Part shown: positions 55,217-64,000 of the stretch, in pieces | Layout of the letters: every line of letters begins with the position of its first letter | Numbering within the stretch: the first letter of the stretch is position 1 | Assembly (NCBI GenBank): GCA_016271365.2 | Contig: CM028130.1 | Span: forward strand, 467,017,501-467,081,500 | Source: Neoceratodus forsteri | Lineage: Eukaryota; Chordata; Ceratodontiformes; Ceratodontidae | DNA: 64,000 bases | Direction: 5' to 3' | Position numbers and translations under genes: made by a program | Notes under the pieces: generated by a model | What the model saw: only the letters and a program-made list of their open reading frames with translations | What the model was told of the DNA's origin: nothing | Database searches by the model: none

Positions 55217-55933
55217 ATGTGGTGCAGGGCAAAGACCAATAAACATGAAACATTAAGGGGGTACACAGAGTGGAAGGTCATGTGCACAAATGCCTGCAGT
55301 CTGGGAAACAAAACCCCAGACTTAATGGCACTGATCGTAGACACAAACCTGGACATTGTGGCTATTACGGAGACATGGTATGCAGGGAACCATGACTGGG
55401 ATGCAGCCATACCAGGGTATACACTTTTTATAAAGGATAGGGAGGGGAAGAGGGGAGATGTGGTTGCTAAGTATGTAAAGGAAGGGATTAAAGCTATGGA
55501 GGCTCAGGGATCCAGGGAAGAAGCAGAGGCATTGTGGGTCATTCTGGAGTTGGGGAGAAAAACAAACATCTGTGCTGAAGCGGTTTACAGGCCTCCCATG
55601 CAGTGGAAGGATATAGATCTAGTGTTAGGGGAAGCCATCCATAGTATGGCAGCCAAAGGGGAAGTACTACTAATGGATGACTTCAACATGCCAGATGCAG
55701 ACTTGAGTACCCAGACTGCAAGTACATCAAGGAACAGGGACCTCATGTCTGTCATGTGTGGGGCAAACCTAAGGCAGCTGGCAGTTGAGCCCACCAGGGA
55801 GGGGGCTGTACTAGACTTAGTGCCAACAAACATGGACAGAATTATGGATGTTGAGGTGGGTAGTCCCCTTAGTACCAGTGACCACAGAACTTTGAGGTTT
55901 AGAGTCAACATGTGGACAGAAGAAAGTCATTGA
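55217..55933 (+). pseudogene. CR1 ORF2 endonuclease domain
   Basis: This is a 238-residue open frame that nicks DNA in the active element. Its boxes: 'CTNACSLGNK' (N), 'LDIVAITETWYAG' (E), 'GYTLFIKDREGKRGD', 'AVYRPPMQWKD', 'LLMDDFNMPD' (D-D-F-N where G-D-F-N is usual), 'AVLDLVPTN' and 'STSDHRTLRF' (D and H). It runs to a stop at 55931; the reverse transcriptase follows 35-280 bp on in another frame. It lacks an obvious start near the ORF1 stop, so the real beginning is unclear. Confidence 0.88.
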
Positions 55934-55949
55934 AAGATTTAGATCCTAG

Positions 55950-57261
55950 ATTTCCGGAAGGCCAGCTTCATGGAGATGGGGGAACAGTTCAAAATTGCCC
56001 TGGCAGCAGAATATATGGGGGAAGAAGTAGAAGAACAGTGGCTTAGGCTCAAAAGATCCATAGCAGGAGTGACAAGTCAATGTGTCAAATTGTTTAACAA
56101 AACCAAAAGAAAGAAGTGGCCATTGTGGTTCTCTAAGTCAGTAGCTGAGAAAGAACAAGAAAAAATAAGGCATTCAGGAAATACAAAGAGACACAGAAAA
56201 AAGAAGACAGATTGAAACATCTGGAGAAGCAGAGAGAACCTGGGAAAGCTGTCAGAGGGGCTAAGGCAAGAATGGAGGAAGGAACAGCACAGGCTATTAA
56301 GAAGAGAGACAAGACCTTCTTCCATTATATTAGCGAGAGGAAGAAGACCAGAAATGGTATTGTTAGGCTAAGGAAGGGAGAGGGTGTGGAGGATGAGCTT
56401 GAAAAAGCTGAGATACCGAACAAATATTTTTGCTCAGTATTTACCAAGGAAGAGGCAGAGGAGCTGCCAAGACTCACAAGGAAAGATGTACAGGTGGGTG
56501 AGGTGGACACCAGCCCATGTATGGTGGATAGAGTCTTGGAGGAACTAGTAAAAGAAAAGACAGACAAGACAATGGGGCCAGACAGGATTCACTCTAGAGT
56601 GTTGAAGGAACTCAGGGAAATCCTAGCAGGTCCATTAACAACCCTCTTCAACCAATCACTAGAGACGGGGGAGGTACCTGGGGACTGGAGGAGGTCAGAG
56701 GTGGTCTCCCTGCACAAGATTGGAAGTAGGGAGGAGGCAGGCAATTACAGACCTGTAAGCCTGACCTTAGTGGTGGGGAAGTGGATGGAGTCCCTGCTTA
56801 TGGAGAGGGTAGTGAAGTTCCTGGAGTCAAGTGGTGCAAAAGACCCAAGGCAGCATGGATTCCCTGAGGGTAGGTCCTGTCAGACTAATCTTATCAATTT
56901 CTTTGACTGGGTGACCAGGGTGGTGGATCAGGATGTGGCCTACCTGGATTTCAGTAAGGTGTTCAACACCATTCCTCATAGAGGGTTGCTTAACAAATTG
57001 GGGAATCTGGGTATGGGCTCTAAAGTGGTAAAATGGATTGGAAACTTGCTAAAAGGCTGGACCCAAAGGGTGGTAATAAATGGCATAAAATCAGAAGAAG
57101 GGGAGGTGACCAGCAGGGTTCCACAGGGATTGGTGCTGGGTCCAGTTCTATTCAATGTCTTCATAAGTGACATTGCAGAGGGAATGGAGGGGAAAGTATG
57201 CCTGTTTGCAGATGACACCAAGATCTGTAACAGAGTCGACACACAGGAGGGGGCCAGATAA
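55950..57261 (+). pseudogene. CR1 ORF2 reverse transcriptase
   Basis: The frame 55970-56215 holds the linker, and 56212-57261 (349 residues) the enzyme that copies the RNA at the nick. Visible: 'KTMGPDRIHSRVLKELREIL', 'EVVSLHKIGSREEAGNYRPV', 'HGFPEGRSCQTNLINFFDWV', 'VAYLDFSKVFNTIPHRGLLN' (motif A, with F-N-T in place of F-D-T), 'SRVPQGLVLGPVLFNVFISD' and 'LFADDTKICNRV' with the catalytic box at 57204-57215. The catalytic aspartates themselves are retained. A stop follows at 57259. Confidence 0.9.
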
Positions 57262-57800
57262 AATGAGAAATTACCTAAGACTACTTGAGGAATGGTCAGG
57301 GGTTTGGCAATTGGGTTTCAACACTAAGAAGTGTAAGATAATGCACCTGGGACACAGAAACCCAAGAGGAGAATACAGGATTGGGGGTGGGGGGGCAGGT
57401 TCTAGCTACCACAAGTCAGGAGAGAGACCTGGGGGTTATCATATCCAATGACCTGAAGTCAGCCAAACAATGCAAAAAAAGCAGTGGGAAAGGCAAACAG
57501 AACACTGGGGTGCATAGGAAGTGGCATAACCAGTGGGAGGAGCGAAGTGGTGATGCCACTGTATAGATCACTGGTGAGGCCTCACTGGAATACTGTGTGC
57601 AATTCTGGAGACTGCATCTCAGCAAGGACATAGACAGAATGGAAGCAGTCCAGAGAACAACAACAAAAATGATACATGGACTGCACCACAAGCCTTGTGA
57701 GGAAAGACTCAAGGAACTAAACCTCTATTCACTGAAAGAAAGAAGGGAAAAGGGAGAGAGAGGATATGATAGAGACTTTCAAATACCTTAGAGGAATAAA
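57262..57800 (+). pseudogene. CR1 ORF2 C-terminus, frameshifted
   Basis: Pieces in different frames give 'RLLEEWSGVWQLGFNTKKCK' and 'IMHLGHRNPRGEYRIGG' (57275-57395), 'RDLGVIISNDLKSAKQCKKS' (57425-57490), 'VQFWRLHLSKDIDRMEAVQR' (about 57596-57660) and 'CEERLKELNLYSLKERREKG' (57697-57750). These are consecutive CR1 segments separated by single-base lesions. Confidence 0.88.
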
Positions 57801-58137
57801 CATGGTACAGGAGGGAGCATATTTCAGAGAAGAAAGTGCACAAAGACAAAGGGACATAACATGCAGCTGGGGGGGGGGGTTAGGGGGAATACTAGGAAGT
57901 ATTTTTTTACAGAGAGGGTGGTGGATACATGGAACAGCCTACAAGTGGAGGTGGTGGAAGAGAAAACAGTATGAGGATTCAAAAGTGCATGGGATATGCA
58001 CCCTGCTGTACAGCAGCACAGGGGAAAGGCAGTCCAGATAAGAGTATGGATTGCCAAACCAAGTAGGGAAATGGGCAGACTAGGTGGGCTTTATGGTCCT
58101 TATCTGACGACAGATTCTATGTTTCAATGTTTCTATA
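57801..58137 (+). other. CR1 3' end
   Basis: Includes a G-run at 57872-57880 and the end 'agattctatgtttcaatg' then 'tttctat', a decayed ATTCTATG-type repeat. The C-terminal frame passes through 'EGGGYMEQPTSGGGG'-like sequence near 57915. The Penelope-like frame resumes a few bases later. Confidence 0.8.
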
Positions 58138-58140
58138 TGG

Positions 58141-58400
58141 TGTTGTATATCTGTTCCAACTATAAACCTTTCCTTCATTATCATCATTGAGGTCTCATTT
58201 GAATGTTTTCAGTTTTTGATCAATAAAATCGTTTTCATAATCTACTAGAGTTTTCTGTATTTTATATAAGAACTCTGTGAAGTCCTTCAGATCAGATTTC
58301 TTATTATACTGGTCATCGATCACTTTTATTTCCCCAATCACATTGGCTATTTCTACTTTCAGAGCCTCGATCAAAAGAAGCAAAAAGCCCAATGAACACT
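58141..58400 (-). pseudogene. Penelope-like element, N-terminal coiled-coil part
   Basis: On the minus strand the 65-residue frame at 58195-58392 is rich in charged heptads: 'LLIEALKVEIANVIGEIKVI', 'LKDFTEFLYKIQKTLVDYEN'. After its TGA the frame continues 'DLNDDNEGKVYSWNRYTT' (58141-58194), which resembles the '..RDINDY..NKVYLW' segment of vertebrate Penelope-like ORFs. Directly downstream in that sense comes the CR1, and then 'IVFNISKHNL' at 53655-53830. So this is the start of the same disrupted ORF. Confidence 0.65.
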
Positions 58401-59290
58401 TATTAGGACAGAATCACATTTCTTCTCTAGATCTGCCACAGTAAAGCTCAAACTGGACTCTGTGAGGGCACATAGTCCCCTGTGGATTAGTTTTTCTTGA
58501 TAATATTCTGATAGGGTTATACAATGCCATTCAAGGCATAACTACCTTTGTTTTAGTGACTCATGTTTACTTATGAAGCTTTTTGTGCTTATGTCACCTC
58601 CCAATCTTTTTCTTTTTTTTAACTCACCACATCTTGTAAGATGCAATCGTTATCATTTTTTATTAGTGTCCTTGGGATTCACCTTTCTTCAGTCACCTTC
58701 TTCAGTGTTTCAAACACATCTATTCCTAATGTTATTTTTTAACTTGTTTAAGTGAATGGGGTCCAATATAGGTGCTCAAAAGATGGACTTTAGACAATAG
58801 ATAATATATCCTCTGTGACTAATATTTATAATAATAGCAACAATTTGGGGCGGGGGGCCAAGTGCACACTATCACAAGTGAGAGGACAAAATATCATCTC
58901 TGTTCACTTTCAATATCACAATTTAGTCTGCTTCATACTGAAATGGCAACATAATAGTGGATCTCACGGGTACTGATCTGTAAATTATGTAAGGCAGGAT
59001 ATTTTGTCAGTGCTGGACTGTATGTCCTTTTACTAGTGATTGCTTCCAAGAGGAGGCTTCCTAGCTGCACACACCGAGGATGTGACCACTTCAGAAAGCA
59101 CAGTAAACACACAATGGCAGTGTGGCTCTTGTTGCACATAGAATATACATAGGACTATCGAGAGGGATCTGACTCCATGAAAAACTCAGACAAAGCCATT
59201 ACCACACAAGGAGACCAAATAACCCACTCATCAGTTGAATGATTAAGTATTTATTCTTAACAACTCACCCAGAAATCACACACCAAAATC
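58401..59290 (-). other. Probable 5' region of the Penelope-like element
   Basis: No clear coding region. Its position between the coiled-coil part and a hammerhead-like motif at 59300-59340 fits a 5' leader. The 68-residue minus-strand frame at 58933-59139 has no recognised domain. Confidence 0.35.
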
Positions 59291-59295
59291 AATTA

Positions 59296-59345
59296 ACATT
59301 TTGTAGGGTATCTACTACTTCATCAGGATCTACGGATATACACAA
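59296..59345 (-). ncRNA. Hammerhead-ribozyme-like remnant
   Basis: On the minus strand 'gatcctgatgaag' contains the CUGAUGA core. It is followed by a possible stem II (gtag facing ctac with an 8-base loop) and then 'aaaatg' where GAAA is required. The GAAA change means it is probably inactive, if it is a ribozyme at all. Penelope-like elements are known to carry hammerheads near their ends. Confidence 0.3.
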
Positions 59346-59898
59346 ATGTAATTATTATAGTAATTCTATACTCACATTCTGCGTAACACCTACCTTTACC
59401 AAATCATTTAATTTCCCATTTTATATACAAGTTAGAAATAAATTGCTACCTTGTCTCTCTACAGGCAAAAATGTGGTGCTGCCCCTTTAAATATATTTTA
59501 AGCTTATCTCTCTAAAGAATGCAACCTAATAATTATTTTTCAACTCTCCCCTTCTGTGCTAGAACATATCTCCGTGCCTGTTGTATAACAGATAGAATAT
59601 GTCTTGGCAACCAAACCCTTACTTATTCTCTGTGGTTAAAACAAAATCTTTTTTAGTAAATATATATCTTCTCACCTCAATCAGACAGAGAATGCAGTTT
59701 TCCTCTCTAGATATTCTTTTAACTTGTACCACTACAGATTTTCTAAAACAACAGAAATGTTTAACCATCTGCATTATCCTTCAGTTCAGAAAACTACTTC
59801 TGATTAGTAAAATCCCAAAAGCAGTGTCCAGTCACCAACATTACAACGTGCCACCTATTACGTTTAATATCACATTCCTAACACACCACGTATAAACA
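59346..59898. other. No recognisable feature
   Basis: AT-rich sequence without repeats or ORFs I can identify. Confidence 0.4.
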
Positions 59899-61744
59899 TG
59901 GGCCCTGATATTAAAGAATGAGTGCAAGCCCAGCACAAATAATTGTGCAGTACTTCTGCTAGCATCGGACCCTGTAGTTGCTATATTCTGTTGGATAGCA
60001 GACTGGTGCTATTTGACTGAATATCGGACCATGCCGGCACAGTGTTAACTGAAACTGTCCTGCCTCAACATGGACCTGGGCTGTAAATAGCCCACAGGGA
60101 ACAGCACTACCCAGGATAGATAGCACCAAGACCTCTGTGGGCTATATTCAACCACCATATGTAAATGAGCCCACTGAGCATGCAAGGTGCTAAGGGATCA
60201 TTTGCATGCCCATTATGGGCTCAGTTGCATGGTGCACAACAGACCATTTGTGCCCATCCTGAGGGTGTCTTACACATTCCTCAGTATCTAGGGTCACCTC
60301 CTATGCTCAACCACCCGTCATACATACTAAAATGAAGTCCTTGGTGTCTAGTGGCACTCCCCACCCCTGATTACTCGTTCCTTAGCATGTAGCATTATAC
60401 CTGGTGTTCAGTGGTTCCCTCCACCCACCCGATCACCTGTTGACATAAGTACACTTAATCATTGGTGGTCCAGTGTCCCTACACCCACCCTACCTGCTCA
60501 CAAATCACCATGCATCACACTACTCCACTTACTGGTGTGACCAGTGACATCCAGTGAATCCGGATACACTGACTAGCACAGCTCTCCTCACACCTCCTCT
60601 GCCGGCTGCTGTATGAGCTGTCAGTGGCAGTGTACAGTACACGCATATAGTATTTATACTGTACATGCACCACTGATGGCTCATACAGCGGCTGGCCGAG
60701 GAGGTGAGAAGATGGCTATACCAGTCACTGTATCAGGATCCACTTGACATCACTGGTCACACAGGTAAGAGGGAGGGTGATGGGTGGTGGTTTGTGAGCA
60801 GACTGAGCGGGTGGGGGGGGACACTGTATCACCAATGATTATGCATACTCATGTCAACAAGTGAGCAGGGGTGGAGGAACTACTAGACACCAGGGATAAC
60901 ACTACATACAAAGGAATGGGTGACTAGGGGTGAGGTGTACCACTGGACACCAGGGACTACATTTTAGAATGTATGATGGGCAATCGGTAGGTGGGGGGTG
61001 CCAGTAGACACAAGAGACTGCATTTTAGACTATATGACCGGTGATAAGGGAATGAGGGGTGCCACTAGACACCAGGGGCCACATTCTAGAATGTATGATA
61101 TGTGATTGGTGGGTGAGGGGGCGCCACTAGACCCAAAGGACTGTATTTTAGACTGTATGACAGGTGATTGGTGGGGTGGAGGTACCACTAGACACCAGGG
61201 ACTGCATTTTAGAATATATGATGGGTAATTAGGGGTGAAGGACCACTGGACACCAGTGATATCACTACATAATAAGGAATGGGTGATCAGGAGGTAGGGA
61301 TGCCACTAGACACCAGGAACTGAATTATAGACTGTATGATGAGTGATCAGAGGGTGAGGGGTGCCACTCGACATCAGGGACTGCAATTTTAGAATATATG
61401 ATGAGTGACTGGGGTGGGCAGCTGCAGTACAGCTGCCTTGTCTTTGTTGGGGTGGGGGTATGGTCTTAGTACCCAGTTAAGATATGGTTTTCAGCAGCAG
61501 TAAATAGTACCACTTTAGGAGCAGTTTTGCATCACTGCAAATCTTTGAAAATGCCACTGCACCTGTATGTATGGAGGATCCCCTCATTTGCACAGGTGCA
61601 ATGGTATTTTAGCACCTGGGCACTGCCTGGTTTGGGGGGCACTGTGTTTCAGAATAATGTCCCACCCTGAACGCAAGTAGAAACCTGGGTTGCACCAGTG
61701 CAAACCACAATGAATTTGGTGATAATATTTCAACATCGGGCCCA
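59899..61744. mobile_element. Foldback-type element A (~1.85 kb imperfect palindrome)
   Basis: The ends TGGGCCCTGATATT (59899) and AACATCGGGCCCA (ending 61744) are inverted. The centre is near 60655: 'cctcctctgccggctgctg' at about 60593 faces 'cagcggctggccgaggagg' at about 60687. Between the centre and the ends, arms carry a ~62-bp unit ('ggtgtctagtggcactcc' and its reverse 'gggtgccactagacacc') in tandem: about four copies at 60250-60480 and eight or nine at 60850-61420, in opposite orientation. No ORF. It resembles foldback elements with subterminal tandem repeats. Confidence 0.8.
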
Positions 61745-61761
61745 TGATGTGTAATACCCAT

Positions 61762-62976
61762 TGAGCCCAATTCTCAAAGCTCCCTGGGTGGCGCAAGGGG
61801 CTTGCATTCCAGTGAGTGGCTCAAAGTGCCCCTTGCATCAAATGATGCCATGGAAGCAATTCACAAAGGGAGCCTGCACCAACTGCAGGTTGCCTGCCCC
61901 AAAAGGGGCTTGCGCCACCTGTGCGACCAAAAATGGCCTGTGACATGATGCTAGGAGGCATGTGGCAGGCGCAAGCTGCCACATCCCCAAATGTAAGATT
62001 CTCAGAACTCTCCCAGAGGGAGAAATTCTAAGTACCCTTAGATCAGCCTGAACTGGTCTAAGGGTACTTAGAAATGTCTCCTCTGGGAGACATGCCTGTT
62101 TGCGGCAATGTGCTGTGGGAGGCAGCCCCCCCACCCCGATTCCCAATGTGACCACTATTATAATAAAATAAATATGCCCCCATCCCTGGTTTTATTGCAT
62201 CCCCCCCAATGTGAGCCCCTATTATAATACAATAAATATGCCCCTGTCCTTGGATTTATTGCATCCCCCTCCCCAATCCTCGATGAGATCCTGTTGTATG
62301 ATTTCTAACAATGACTCCAACCCTTGGTGTTTAGTTGCCCCCAACCCCTGCCCCAGCAGGTAGTGCCCACCACCCCGTGTATGCATTATTGCTTAGTGAC
62401 AGTTGAGTCAGTGCCAGCCACAAGGTAAGTGGAGGGTTGTGCCGGTGTCAACTCTTCTTTTTTGGGATGGGGGGAGTGGAGTGGTAGGCACTGCCTGCTA
62501 GGATGAGGGTGGGGAGCCACTAAACCACCGGGGATGGGATCATTGTTATATTTCACACAACAGGGTCTCATCAGGGATCAGGGAGAGGGAACGCAATCAA
62601 TCTAGGGACGGGGCCATATTTATTGTATTATAATAGGGAATAAAACCAGAGACGGGGCATATTTATTTAATTATAATAGGGGCTCACATCTGGAGGGAGG
62701 AGGCAATAAAACCAGGGGCGGGGGCATGTTTATTAGATTATAATAGGGGCTCATATGGGGGGCTAGCCACCAGGGACTAGCTAGAGTAGTGCACAGCTGC
62801 CCCAGAGCTTGCGGCATACTTTCTGGATTTGCTCTCCATTTGGCACACTGCCAGAGTTGCCACTAGCCATGGGACTTTTCCACCAGGACCCTGCCCAATA
62901 GAGAATCTGGCATAGGGTGCCTGGTGCACCAAAAGCAGCTTGCATCATTCTAAGGGCTCTTTGTGAATCGAGCCCA
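61762..62976. mobile_element. Foldback-type element B (~1.2 kb imperfect palindrome)
   Basis: The ends TGAGCCCAATTCTCAAAG (61762) and ctttgtgaatcgagccca (ending 62976) are inverted with about four mismatches. The arms hold mirrored copies of a 'aataaatatgcccc', 'ggttttattgc' and 'gtgagcccctattataat' unit: two at 62165-62270 and three at 62600-62760. The centre lies near 62400. It starts 17 bp after element A. No coding region is visible. Confidence 0.75.
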
Positions 62977-63609
62977 TTGTATCCATGTTTTGATTTTATA
63001 ACCTTTCTATAGGAAGCCTCTGGTCTCTTGTTGGCCCACACTGTCTATAAGAGAAAAATAAACACCAAATTCCTCCACCAGTCTGACACACTGCTTGCCA
63101 TTTCTCTTCTTTTTATATGTATCATAATTTTTAAAAAAATTTTGTGAAACCCTTTTGATGTACAATTCGCATATACTCTCATTTAATCTTGCAGATGTAC
63201 ATTGTCAATCATGCCATTACAATCCTTTATAATCCCCGCGCATTCATCATCTGCATCTAAGTTTTACACCAAAAGTGTATTTATCAGGGACATTTCTCCT
63301 GAATTCATTAAACTTTCTATTTTTCATTATTGATTATCTGAAGGTTTTGTAGCACAGGAGAATTGCTGTTATTTTTATAAACACATTAACCCCAAGGAAA
63401 GCAAAAGTTTCCAAGAGTGATGCAGATTTTTTGAAAGCCTAACACAAGCTCTTATCTGCCTCTCTGGCACATTATGTGGTGCTGTGGGCACTGGCTGCTA
63501 CATATCCTTGCCATAAATAGGGATGTGATTGCTATGGTATTTTAAAATTCATGGCAAATGTCTGTGCATGCATGTTACTGATTATTTCATACTTAGAAAA
63601 TTTCTCATA
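62977..63609. other. No recognisable gene
   Basis: AT-rich sequence with no repeat that I can identify. 'catacttagaaaa' is doubled near 63589-63618. Confidence 0.45.
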
Positions 63610-63890
63610 CTTAGAAAAGGGAAATGCAGGGGTTATGTATAAGATAGGGGGAGGTACTTGAAGTCACCAAGCAAGAGAGGGACCTTGGGATAATCTGTCT
63701 AGTGACCTCAAGGTAGCAGGGCAGGGTGACAAGGCAGGATGCAAAGTCAGTGGGCTACTCAGGTGCATAGGGAGGGGGATTTCTAGCAGGAGGGAGGTGG
63801 TGTTGCCACATCAATAGTGAGACCCCACCTGGAGTATTGTGTCCAGTTCTGGAGGCTGAACCTCTTCAAGGACACTGTGTCATCATGGCA
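63610..63890 (+). pseudogene. CR1 LINE fragment, plus strand
   Basis: 'RDLGIICLVT' (about 63680-63710), then 'GVLCPVLEAE'-type text corresponding to the CR1 'PHLEYCVQFWRL' segment at 63815-63870 in shifted frames. Nucleotide similarity to 57420-57640 is evident ('agagggaccttggga', 'ctggagtattgtgtccagttctgg'). The C-terminal end is missing. Confidence 0.8.
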
Positions 63891-64000
63891 CAGGTCAGAA
63901 AGCATAGGAAAACCAGGAGCCATTGTAAAATTCTCAGCAAGAGTTTTATTATTAATAACAGTAAAATAAAAAATAAAATATTGTTCAGTATAACTACTTA
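63891..64000. other. A-rich end of the window
   Basis: A-rich sequence ('aataacagtaaaataaaaaataaaat') with no further signal; it may continue into another element outside the window. Confidence 0.5.

Overview
The window looks like intergenic vertebrate DNA built almost entirely of transposable elements and tandem repeats. I see no complete host gene. The mix is CR1, L2-type and L1/Tx1-type LINEs, a Penelope-like element, Ty3/gypsy-like sequence, tRNA-derived repeats, palindromic MITEs and foldback elements. This suggests a large, repeat-rich genome. An amphibian, perhaps a caecilian, is my guess from the style of the CR1 tails and the foldback termini; the sequence does not prove it.

Layout. 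1-1750: no gene, with small hairpins. 1750-3112: about 4.5 units of a ~294-bp repeat, each unit a long imperfect palindrome. 3114-4830: about 12 units of a ~143-bp repeat. 4866-8465: a long LTR-like block (its 3' end recurs at 27735-28884) followed by a broken Ty3/gypsy-type gag that stops inside its zinc knuckle. 8466-16570: a second copy of that block, split by a ~0.67-kb insertion and by a ~6.0-kb minus-strand L1 (10069-16091) with a 14-bp target-site duplication; the first copy preserves the empty site. 16575-24290: a LINE with a 2A-like motif, its endonuclease region interrupted by 2.2 kb holding a retroviral-type LTR. 24300-27615: a second LINE of the same broad group with a decayed 2A-like motif.

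28885-30830: tRNA-derived repeats in two inverted tandem pairs around a CpG-containing spacer, plus palindromic MITEs. 31040-32480: two CR1 3' ends. 32480-38335: a 5.9-kb array of ~48-bp monomers with higher-order structure, carrying a mariner-type MITE. 38530-39560: CR1 remnant and microsatellites. 40440-43625: a ~70-bp satellite with a 280-bp higher-order unit, split by a LINE 3' end. 43640-47060: a decayed L1/Tx1-type LINE. 47176-47598: an unexplained 139-codon open frame on the minus strand. 47800-51590: an L2-type LINE.

51590-59345 is a nested locus: a minus-strand Penelope-like element interrupted first by a 1.6-kb LTR (4-bp duplication) and again by a nearly full-length CR1 with an SGNH-esterase ORF1. 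59899-62976: two adjacent foldback elements. 63610-63890: a final CR1 fragment.

All protein-coding stretches that I recognise are retroelement ORFs broken by stops, frameshifts or deletions. The genes therefore do not form a pathway; the interest lies in nested insertions, palindromic satellites, higher-order minisatellites and foldback structures. All repeat lengths and copy counts were read by eye and are approximate.
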